From: Arenibacter nanhaiticus
GTDB lineage: Bacteria; Bacteroidota; Bacteroidia; Flavobacteriales; Flavobacteriaceae
Direction: 5' to 3'
Assembly: GCF_900141935.1 (NCBI RefSeq)
Contig: NZ_FQYX01000007.1
Coordinates: forward strand, 62,001-126,000
Length of the DNA: 64,000 nucleotides
Shown: in pieces, positions 39,083 through 46,490 of the stretch
Position numbering within the stretch: the stretch's first letter is position 1
Layout: each line of letters opens with the position of its first letter
Position numbers and translations under genes: made by a program
The notes under the pieces: generated by a model
Seen by the model: only the letters and a program-made list of their open reading frames with translations
Database searches by the model: none
What the model was told of the DNA's origin: nothing

Positions 39083-39122
39083 TTGCCAAAGATTTCATAA
39101 TTATAAAATCTTCCATTGGCAA
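39083..39122 (+). promoter_or_regulatory. Imperfect hairpin overlapping the gltA promoter
   Basis: TTGCCAA-AGATTT (39083-39095) pairs with AAATCT (39106-39111) and TTGGCAA (39116-39122), with a 4-nt bulge. It lies 19 bp after the glycosyltransferase gene and covers the TTG of the gltA promoter. It could be a weak terminator or an operator. Confidence 0.4.
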
Positions 39123-39146
39123 GCTTATGTGTTTTTATTAAATTTA
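39116..39146 (+). promoter_or_regulatory. Promoter of gltA
   Basis: TTG (39116-39118) and TAAATTTA (39139-39146), one mismatch to TAnnTTTG, are 20 bp apart and end 31 bp before the gltA ATG. Confidence 0.55.
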
Positions 39147-39177
39147 CAAACAATCGAAATAAACAGTAAATTAAGAA

Positions 39178-40461
39178 ATGTCAGATAAAGCAACATTAGA
39201 ATACAACGGAAAAAGATTTGATTTTCCCGTTATTAAAGGGACGGAAGATGAACTGGCGATAGACATTAAAACAATGCGTGCTATCTCAGGAATGATAACA
39301 ATAGATCCAGGATATAAAAATACAGGTTCTTGTGAAAGTGCCATCACATTTTTAGATGGTGAGAAGGGGATCTTGAGGTATCGTGGTTATTCTATCGAAG
39401 AACTGGCAGAGAAGGCCGAATTCTTAGAAGTTGCTTATTTGTTGATTTTTGGACATTTACCGAACAAAGAAGAATTAGAGCGTTTTCATAACGATATAAA
39501 GGCGGAGTCTCACGTAGATGAGGAAATGAAAAAGATTTTGGACGGTTTTCCAAAATCGGCACACCCTATGGGAGTCCTTTCTTCCCTAACGAGTGCCTTA
39601 GTCGCTTTTAACCCCGGATCAGTCAATGTGTCTTCTGAAAAGGATATGTATTGGGCTATCGTTAAGATATTGGCAAAATTCCCAGTATTGGTGGCCTGGA
39701 CCTTAAGAAAGAAAAAAGGCTTACCATTAGATTATGGTGACGATTCTTTAGGGTATGTGGAGAACATTCATAAAATGATGTTCAAAAAACCAAACCATAA
39801 ATACGAAACAAATAAAATTGTTATCGATGCCTTGGATAAGTTATTGATCTTACATGCAGATCACGAACAAAACTGTTCTACTTCTACAGTACGGATAGTA
39901 GGTTCTTCACATGCAGGCTTATATGCTTCCTTGTCAGCAGGGATATCTGCACTTTGGGGCCCATTGCATGGAGGTGCCAACCAAGCCGTTTTGGAAATGC
40001 TAGAGGCTATAGAGGCCGATGGCGGCGATACCAAAAAATATATGGCCAAGGCTAAGGACAAGAACGATCCGTTCCGTTTAATGGGCTTTGGACATAGAGT
40101 ATATAAAAACTTCGATCCAAGGGCTAAAATAATAAAGGTAGCAGCTGAAGAGGTGTTGGCCGATTTAGGAATAGACGATCCGATATTGGAAATCGCAAAA
40201 GGCTTGGCAAAAGAAGCTTTGGAAGATAAATATTTTGTAGACAGAAAATTGTATCCGAATGTAGACTTCTACTCGGGGATTATATACAGAGCGTTGGGAA
40301 TTCCAACAGAAATGTTTACCGTAATGTTTGCCTTGGGACGTTTACCGGGTTGGATAGCTCAATGGAGGGAAATGCGTCTTAAAAGTGAGCCTATTGGACG
40401 TCCACGTCAGGTGTATACAGGAGAAAAACAAAGACCTTTTGTCTGTTTAGAAAACCGATAG
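39178..40461 (+). CDS. gltA: Citrate synthase
   Basis: The 427-residue type II citrate synthase condenses oxaloacetate with acetyl-CoA as entry to the TCA cycle. The active-site histidines lie in LHADHEQNCSTST near 224 and LWGPLHGGANQAVLEML near 262, and MGFGHRVYKNFDPRA near 302 carries further active-site residues. Length is typical of the hexameric, NADH-sensitive type, though regulation cannot be read from sequence. It has its own promoter and terminator. Confidence 0.97.
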   Translation: MSDKATLEYNGKRFDFPVIKGTEDELAIDIKTMRAISGMITIDPGYKNTGSCESAITFLDGEKGILRYRGYSIEELAEKAEFLEVAYLLIFGHLPNKEELERFHNDIKAESHVDEEMKKILDGFPKSAHPMGVLSSLTSALVAFNPGSVNVSSEKDMYWAIVKILAKFPVLVAWTLRKKKGLPLDYGDDSLGYVENIHKMMFKKPNHKYETNKIVIDALDKLLILHADHEQNCSTSTVRIVGSSHAGLYASLSAGISALWGPLHGGANQAVLEMLEAIEADGGDTKKYMAKAKDKNDPFRLMGFGHRVYKNFDPRAKIIKVAAEEVLADLGIDDPILEIAKGLAKEALEDKYFVDRKLYPNVDFYSGIIYRALGIPTEMFTVMFALGRLPGWIAQWREMRLKSEPIGRPRQVYTGEKQRPFVCLENR

Positions 40462-40480
40462 GTACAAATCATAAATTTAG

Positions 40481-40518
40481 CTGCCCCTTGTGTTATTTCA
40501 CAAGGGGCAGTTTTTTTT
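40481..40518 (+). terminator. Terminator after gltA
   Basis: A perfect 12-bp GC-rich stem, CTGCCCCTTGTG (40481-40492) and CACAAGGGGCAG (40499-40510), loop TTATTT, then eight T. The T run also supplies the TTG of the next promoter. Confidence 0.93.
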
Positions 40519-40546
40519 GAGGGCTAAGGAAGTATTTCTATATTTG
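40517..40546 (+). promoter_or_regulatory. Promoter of the amidinohydrolase gene
   Basis: TTG (40517-40519) and TATATTTG (40539-40546) fit the Bacteroidota consensus with a 19-bp spacer, ending 15 bp before the ATG. The leader would be about 10 nt. Confidence 0.75.
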
Positions 40547-40561
40547 TTTAAAAACTAACAT

Positions 40562-41476
40562 ATGCTGAAGTTAAATGTTAAGGATGAAACATCACGCCTA
40601 AAAGCCGTGGTGTTGGGGACGGCGCAAAGTAATGGGCCAGTACCTATGCCTGAGGAGGCTTATGATCCAAAATCCTTGGAACATATTTTGGCAGGTACCT
40701 ATCCCAAGGAAGAGGATATGGTACGTGAAATGGAAGCCTTTGCTGCCGTTTTAAAAAAATATGGGGTACAGGTTTTTAGACCCAAGCTCATAAAGGATTG
40801 CAATCAGATATTTTCTAGGGATATAGCCTTTGTGATCGATGATAAATTGATTAAAGCTAATATCTTGCCCGATAGGGAAATAGAATTTCAGGCAATTAAG
40901 TATGTGTTGGACAAAATAGAAGATAGTCAGATTATATATCCCCCAAAGGAGGTACATATCGAAGGGGGTGATGTAATGCCCTGGAAAGATTATATTTTTA
41001 TCGGCACTTATTCCGGGGAAGACTATTCCGACTTAATAACAGCGCGAACCAATAGGGCTGCAGTTGATTTTATAGCCAAAACCTTTCCACATAAAAAAAT
41101 AAAATCTTTCGAACTTCGTAAATCCAATACCAATGCAAGGGAGAATGCCTTGCATTTAGACTGTTGTTTTCAGCCTATAGGAACAGATAAGGCTATCCTT
41201 CATAAAAACGGGTTTTTAGTGACCGAAGAATACGAATGGTTGCTTAATTATTTTGGTAGAGAGAACGTTTTTGAGATAACCAAAGATGAAATGTACAGCA
41301 TGATGAGCAATGTGTTTTCTATTGCTCCTGATGTGGTCGTTTCGGAACGTAATTTTACGCGATTAAATAATTGGCTTAGGGAGAAAGGATTAACGGTAGA
41401 AGAAATACCTTATGCAGAAATAGCCAAACAAGAAGGGCTTCTTCGGTGTAGTACCTTGCCCTTGGTTAGGGAATAG
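40562..41476 (+). CDS. Dimethylargininase/arginine-deiminase-like amidinohydrolase
   Basis: This 304-residue protein belongs to the guanidino-group modifying (pentein) superfamily. Visible active-site elements are FSRD (84-87), HIEGGD (132-137), NALHLD with His198, and the nucleophile Cys296 in LLRCSTLPLVRE. These fit hydrolysis of a guanidinium group, on arginine, methylarginine or a related compound, to a ureido group. It has its own promoter, and the CtlX-like paralogue follows after 145 bp. Substrate cannot be decided from sequence. Confidence 0.8.
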   Translation: MLKLNVKDETSRLKAVVLGTAQSNGPVPMPEEAYDPKSLEHILAGTYPKEEDMVREMEAFAAVLKKYGVQVFRPKLIKDCNQIFSRDIAFVIDDKLIKANILPDREIEFQAIKYVLDKIEDSQIIYPPKEVHIEGGDVMPWKDYIFIGTYSGEDYSDLITARTNRAAVDFIAKTFPHKKIKSFELRKSNTNARENALHLDCCFQPIGTDKAILHKNGFLVTEEYEWLLNYFGRENVFEITKDEMYSMMSNVFSIAPDVVVSERNFTRLNNWLREKGLTVEEIPYAEIAKQEGLLRCSTLPLVRE

Positions 41477-41621
41477 GCTATTAATTTAAAAAATAGGGTT
41501 AGTAAGCTGCTCCGCTTCTTAGGCGTAGACTAAGAGAATAGTAATATTTATAAAATTCATAGCATCCTCACGTAATGAACTAGTTTCTAGGAATCCCATA
41601 AGGATATAATAAAATATAAAA

Positions 41622-42551
41622 ATGCAAGTAACCAATACAATTTTAATGGTCCGTCCTGTGAATTTTCGCAAGAACGAACAAACGGCGGTAAATAATTATT
41701 TTCAGGAAGACCTGGATTTAAAGAATCAAGAAATCAATGCAAAGGCTCAGGCCGAATTTGATGCCTTAGTTACCAGTTTACGGGAAAAGGGAGTAAATGT
41801 TATAGTAGTAAATGACACCCTTGAAAACGATACTCCAGATTCTATTTTTCCAAATAATTGGGTCTCCTTTCACGAAGATGGTACAGTTGGACTTTATCCT
41901 ATGTTTGCGGAAAATAGGAGAAAGGAAAGACGAGAGGATATTTTGGAGACTTTAGAAGAGCGAGGATTTGTAATCGATAGTCTTATGGATTACACCTCTG
42001 CTGAAGATTCTGAGTATTACTTGGAAGGAACCGGCAGCATATTATTGGATAGGGTGAATCGAAAGGCCTACTGTGCCCTATCGGCCAGGGCCGATGAAGA
42101 GCTGTTTATTGAGTTCTGTGAGGATTTTGAATATACGCCTATCATTTTTACAGCTAACCAAACTGTAGGCGATGATAGACTTCCTATTTATCATACCAAT
42201 GTTATGATGTGTTTAGGAGAAACCTTTGCCGTGATATGTTTGGATACGATCGATGATAAAAAGGAGAAAAAGCATTTGGTTTCCCAACTCAAAGAAGATG
42301 GAAAAGAAATTATAGCCATAACGGAGCAGCAGATGCATCATTTTGCCGGAAATATGCTCCAGGTAATGGGTATGGGGAATAAGCGATATTTGGTGATGAG
42401 TTCAGCTGCCTACAATAGTTTGGCTCCCGCCCAGATAAAAAGCTTGGAGAAGCACTGCGATATCATTCATAGTCCCTTAGATACTATAGAGACCTGTGGC
42501 GGAGGAAGTGCCCGATGTATGATGGCAGAAGTGTTTTTACCTAAAAATTAA
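41622..42551 (+). CDS. ctlX: CtlX-type citrulline utilisation hydrolase / arginine-deiminase-related protein
   Basis: This 309-residue member of the pentein superfamily is distinct from its neighbour. It shows RPVNFRKNEQT at the start, PDSIFPNNW (72-80), the acidic loop YYLEGTGSILLD (132-143), His191 in YHTNVMMCLGE and the probable nucleophile Cys299 in ETCGGGSARCM. These are the features of the CtlX family described in a citrulline-degrading Francisella system; the real substrate here may differ. A gap of 145 bp to the upstream hydrolase and a strong terminator downstream suggest one bicistronic or two monocistronic units. Confidence 0.82.
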   Translation: MQVTNTILMVRPVNFRKNEQTAVNNYFQEDLDLKNQEINAKAQAEFDALVTSLREKGVNVIVVNDTLENDTPDSIFPNNWVSFHEDGTVGLYPMFAENRRKERREDILETLEERGFVIDSLMDYTSAEDSEYYLEGTGSILLDRVNRKAYCALSARADEELFIEFCEDFEYTPIIFTANQTVGDDRLPIYHTNVMMCLGETFAVICLDTIDDKKEKKHLVSQLKEDGKEIIAITEQQMHHFAGNMLQVMGMGNKRYLVMSSAAYNSLAPAQIKSLEKHCDIIHSPLDTIETCGGGSARCMMAEVFLPKN

Positions 42552-42570
42552 TTAGGCCGGTATACATATG

Positions 42571-42606
42571 AAAGCTCCATTTTTTAATTTAAAATGGAGC
42601 TTTTTT
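42571..42606 (+). terminator. Terminator after ctlX
   Basis: A perfect 13-bp stem, AAAGCTCCATTTT (42571-42583) and AAAATGGAGCTTT (42591-42603), with a 7-nt loop and a T run to 42606. Confidence 0.88.
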
Positions 42607-42789
42607 CTATACTTTAAAAGGTGCCGATTCTACTCCGCTATTTATTTGGAACTATTATTATTCCATATGCCAAGAAGTATCAAGAACCTCAGGGAAAATT
42701 TTTCCTTTCTTGTGGGCGGATCAATGATCTTGACCGTTGGTATGTGGGGGTAATATATGAATTATTAAAAATCAGGTCCTAAAAATTGC

Positions 42790-44214
42790 TTAGGTATTGG
42801 CAATATTTCGGATCATTCCCCCAAAAATGAAATAGTGGAAAGGGAGCATACTGTACCAGTACAAGCGACCCCAAATTCCCTTAGGCCTAAAAGTGGCTGT
42901 TTGATAAAGGGTGTTGTCGTCGGCTATTCTAAATTCTAACCAAGCCTCGCCAGGAAGGCGCATTTCGGCAAAAAGAAGCAATCTTTTATGTTCCTTGTCT
43001 GCTAGGAGTACACGCCAAAAATCTAAGGAGTCTCCAGTGTATATTTTATCGAGATGGGTACGCCCTCTTCTCAATCCTACCCCACCGTTGAGTTTATCGA
43101 AAAAGCCCCTTAGCCTCCATAGCCAATTGGCATAGTACCAGCCCGTTTCTCCGCCTATTTTCCAGATGTTTTCCAAGACCTTATCTGGATCGTTTATTCT
43201 TATCTTTTTTTCGTCTTTTAAAACACCGTATTTAGGTACTTGTATATATTTCTTTAGTCCAGAATGGATACGGCTACTGATCATACTGTCTTTCCAACTG
43301 CTGGCGACCAAATTTTGTTCAATTTTAATGAACGCCATTTTAATGGCCTCGGCATAAGTGTGGGTCTTTATCCCTAGTAACTGTTGTAGTCTGTTGTCTT
43401 TGGCAACAACTTCCATTTTCATGCTGTCCACTAAATTCATGGCAAGCTTAAAAGAGGTAGAAGTAACAAAATATAACCAATAAGACGATAGCTTAGGAGT
43501 CATTACCGGTACGGTGATAATCCCAATTCTCAATCCCCTTATCTTAGCATATTGTTCTAGCATCGCTTTATAGGTAAGTACTTCTGGTCCGCCGATATCA
43601 AAAGAGTCGCCATAGGTTTTTTCATGGCCTAGCACACCGGTTAAAAAACTGATAACATCTCGGATCGCAATGGGTTGGGTTTTGGTAAGCACCCATTTAG
43701 GGGTAATCATTAAAGGCAGTTTTTCGCATAGGTCCCTTATGATTTCAAAAGAAGAACTTCCTGAGCCAACTATAATTCCGGCCCTTAGAACGGTGAGGGC
43801 ATAATTTCCCTGGTACAAAATGTCTTCTACATTTTTTCTGGAACGCAAGTGTTTAGAGAGGTCTTTGTCATTGACAATACCGCTGAGGTAAATAACCTGT
43901 TTAATCTCGGTGCCCTGCATATAGCGATTGAATGTTTTGGCAGAAATCGCCTCCTTTTCATCAAAATCGCTGGTAGAAGAACTCATAGAATGAATCAGAT
44001 AGTATGCAGCATCAATATCCTTTGGGATACTATTGGGCTGGTAGTCTTCCAAAAAATCGATTTCAATAATGTCTATGGCGCCAAAAGTGTCTTGGTTGAT
44101 AGAGAATCTCTTTTTATCCCGAACAGCACAAACAACTTCATGGCCCATGGCCATTAATTGCGGCAATAAACGCATTCCAATATATCCGTTGGCTCCAGTT
44201 AGTAATATTTTCAT
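42790..44214 (-). CDS. SDR-type NAD(P)-binding protein with C-terminal DUF2867 domain
   Basis: The 474-residue protein starts with a Rossmann fold (MKILLTGANGYIG, GxxGxxG at residues 7-13), continues as an atypical extended SDR through about 290 (YYLIHSMSS; VIYLSGIVND), and ends in a DUF2867-like domain (about 335-474; GWYYANWLWRLRGFFDKLNGG, FDKLxGG in two stretches). This architecture is common in Bacteroidota and resembles E. coli YbjT. The reaction is unknown; a NAD(P)H-dependent redox or sensor role is likely. It is a lone minus-strand gene. Confidence 0.85.
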   Translation of the reverse strand: MKILLTGANGYIGMRLLPQLMAMGHEVVCAVRDKKRFSINQDTFGAIDIIEIDFLEDYQPNSIPKDIDAAYYLIHSMSSSTSDFDEKEAISAKTFNRYMQGTEIKQVIYLSGIVNDKDLSKHLRSRKNVEDILYQGNYALTVLRAGIIVGSGSSSFEIIRDLCEKLPLMITPKWVLTKTQPIAIRDVISFLTGVLGHEKTYGDSFDIGGPEVLTYKAMLEQYAKIRGLRIGIITVPVMTPKLSSYWLYFVTSTSFKLAMNLVDSMKMEVVAKDNRLQQLLGIKTHTYAEAIKMAFIKIEQNLVASSWKDSMISSRIHSGLKKYIQVPKYGVLKDEKKIRINDPDKVLENIWKIGGETGWYYANWLWRLRGFFDKLNGGVGLRRGRTHLDKIYTGDSLDFWRVLLADKEHKRLLLFAEMRLPGEAWLEFRIADDNTLYQTATFRPKGIWGRLYWYSMLPFHYFIFGGMIRNIANT

Positions 44215-44551
44215 AGGTGTTTATTGTTTTTTTAAGGTCCTTTGTAATTCGCATAGCTGAATTTGTCTTAGCGACCAATTTTCGGTTTAGCTCATTTCAT
44301 AATCAAGTGAATGCTAACTCACCTCGTTGTTTAAAATTAACAGAATGTCTATTGGAATACTGCTCTTTTTTGTCCTATCATTGGAGTAAGGGTAAGGATT
44401 AACAATAGAGTTTAATACAATTTTGAGATCTATTTTTGAAGATCTTCCTTAAAGTTAACGAAAACTTGGGTCATTCTGGGGAGTTGACTTTATATTCAGG
44501 GTAAAAAGAATAAAAATTGCTTAGTTTTGCAGCCTTAAACATCAATATTTA
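44215..44551. other. 337-bp divergent intergenic region before argS
   Basis: No gene is visible. A TAGTTTTG box (44522-44529) matching TAnnTTTG lies 22 bp before argS and is the probable argS -7 element, without a good TTG at the usual distance. The rest should hold the promoter of the minus-strand SDR gene, but I see no clear consensus. Confidence 0.5.
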
Positions 44552-46336
44552 ATGAACATCCAAGAAGTCCTAACCACAAAGGTAAAAGAAGCAGTTAACT
44601 CTGTTTATAAGGTAGCATTGCCGAGCGTTGAATTTCAACCCACAAGAAAGGATTTTGCAGGGGATATCACCGCTGTAATTTTTCCTATGTTGCGTTTTGT
44701 TAAAGGAAACCCGGTACAAATAGGAGAACAGATTGGCCAATTCTTAAAGGATAATGTGGCCGAAGTTGAAGATTTCAATGTAGTTAAAGGGTTTTTAAAC
44801 ATAACCATTAACGATAGTTTTTACCTGAATTTCTTTAACGGCATTAAGGATGTTTCGGACTATGGTTTCGTTTCTGCACAGGATGATAATGCTATTATGG
44901 TAGAATATTCTTCTCCCAACACTAATAAACCATTGCATTTAGGACATGTTCGTAATAATTTGTTGGGATATTCAGTGGCGGAAATTATTAAGGCCTCTGG
45001 AAAAAAAGTGTATAAAACCCAGATAATTAACGATAGGGGAATACATATTTGTAAAAGTATGTTGGCTTGGCAGCGCTTTGGCAATGGAGAAACTCCAGAA
45101 AGCACGGGCTTAAAAGGCGATAAACTTGTAGGGAGCTATTATGTAGCCTTTGACAAGGCCTATAAGGAAGAAATTGCAGCTATGATAGCTGAAGGCGTAG
45201 ATAAGAAAGTGGCAGAAAAAGAAGCTCCACTTTTATTGGAAGCCCAAGAAATGCTTAGAAAATGGGAAGCTGGCGATGAAGAGGTGGTACGTCTTTGGAA
45301 AAAGATGAACCAGTGGGTGTACAATGGTTTTGAAGTTAGTTATAATAATCTGGGCGTAGATTTTGACCAGTATTATTATGAAAGTGATACCTATTTATTA
45401 GGAAAGGATGTGGTAGAAGAGGGACTTAAAAAAGGAGTCTTTTATCGCAAGGAAGATAGTAGTGTGTGGATAGATTTGACCGACGAAGGTCTAGATGAAA
45501 AAATAGTACTAAGGTCCGATGGTACCGCTGTATATATGACCCAAGATATTGGTACTGCCATACAGCGAGTAAAAGACAATCCAGACATTGGTGGGATGGT
45601 TTATACTGTAGGGAACGAACAGGATTATCATTTTAAAGTATTGTTCCTGATCCTAAAAAAATTAGGGTATACATGGGCAGAGAAATTATACCATCTAAGT
45701 TATGGAATGGTCGATTTGCCTAGCGGAAAAATGAAAAGTAGGGAAGGTACGGTGGTAGATGCCGATGATTTGATGGAGGATATGACCCGTACGGCAGCAG
45801 AAATTTCCGAAGAATTGGGGAAACTAGACGATTATACGGCCGAAGAAAAACAAGGGTTGTATAAAATGATCGGTTTAGGAGCCTTAAAGTATTACATCCT
45901 AAAAGTAGATCCTAAAAAGCGAATTCTCTTCAACCCTGAAGAATCGGTAGATTTTCAAGGAAATACAGGTCCGTTTATTCAATATACCTATGCAAGGATT
46001 CAGTCGATTATAAGAAAGGCAGATTTCGATTTTTCACAAGAAATGTCTCATCAAGCTCTGGGTCAGCTTCATGAAAAAGAAAAAGAATTGCTGAAACAGT
46101 TAGAGCAGTATCCTGTAACGATACAATTGGCGGCAGAAAACTTTAGTCCGGCCCTTATAGCGAATTATACCTATGACCTGGTAAAAGAGTTTAATTCTTT
46201 TTACCAAAATGTTTCTATATTGGGAGAGTCAGATGCTTCTAAAAAAATCTTTAGGGTGCAATTGGCTAAAAAAGTAGGCGAAGTTATTCAATCTGCATTT
46301 AGTCTTTTGGGAATTCAGGTTCCAGAAAGAATGTAA
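44552..46336 (+). CDS. argS: Arginyl-tRNA synthetase
   Basis: This 594-residue class I synthetase charges tRNA-Arg. The HIGH motif appears as LHLGH (near residue 130, after SSPNTNKP), the KMSKS region as KMKSREGTVVDADDL near 393, and the N-terminal Add-1 domain and C-terminal helical anticodon-binding domain (ALIANYTYDLVKEFNSFYQ) are complete. It is followed by a strong terminator and is probably monocistronic. Confidence 0.97.
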   Translation: MNIQEVLTTKVKEAVNSVYKVALPSVEFQPTRKDFAGDITAVIFPMLRFVKGNPVQIGEQIGQFLKDNVAEVEDFNVVKGFLNITINDSFYLNFFNGIKDVSDYGFVSAQDDNAIMVEYSSPNTNKPLHLGHVRNNLLGYSVAEIIKASGKKVYKTQIINDRGIHICKSMLAWQRFGNGETPESTGLKGDKLVGSYYVAFDKAYKEEIAAMIAEGVDKKVAEKEAPLLLEAQEMLRKWEAGDEEVVRLWKKMNQWVYNGFEVSYNNLGVDFDQYYYESDTYLLGKDVVEEGLKKGVFYRKEDSSVWIDLTDEGLDEKIVLRSDGTAVYMTQDIGTAIQRVKDNPDIGGMVYTVGNEQDYHFKVLFLILKKLGYTWAEKLYHLSYGMVDLPSGKMKSREGTVVDADDLMEDMTRTAAEISEELGKLDDYTAEEKQGLYKMIGLGALKYYILKVDPKKRILFNPEESVDFQGNTGPFIQYTYARIQSIIRKADFDFSQEMSHQALGQLHEKEKELLKQLEQYPVTIQLAAENFSPALIANYTYDLVKEFNSFYQNVSILGESDASKKIFRVQLAKKVGEVIQSAFSLLGIQVPERM

Positions 46337-46358
46337 TACACCTAAAAAGACGGTCTTT

Positions 46359-46397
46359 AAAGAGGACATTTCTATAATTGGAGATGTCCTCTTTTTT
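46359..46397 (+). terminator. Terminator after argS
   Basis: An 11-bp perfect stem, AAAGAGGACAT (46359-46369) and ATGTCCTCTTT (46384-46394), with a 14-nt loop and a T run. Confidence 0.83.
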
Positions 46398-46490
46398 ATT
46401 GTTCGAAAACTTATAATTTTCGTGTAATGGAATTTTATATATTCTTCCTAAATTCGTGAGCAGATTGTATAAAATACTATTCCTTAAATT

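Noticed and set aside
42568-42753. 61-codon plus-strand frame after ctlX
   Set aside because: Its first codons are the stem of the ctlX terminator, and the remainder is low-complexity with no recognisable motif.
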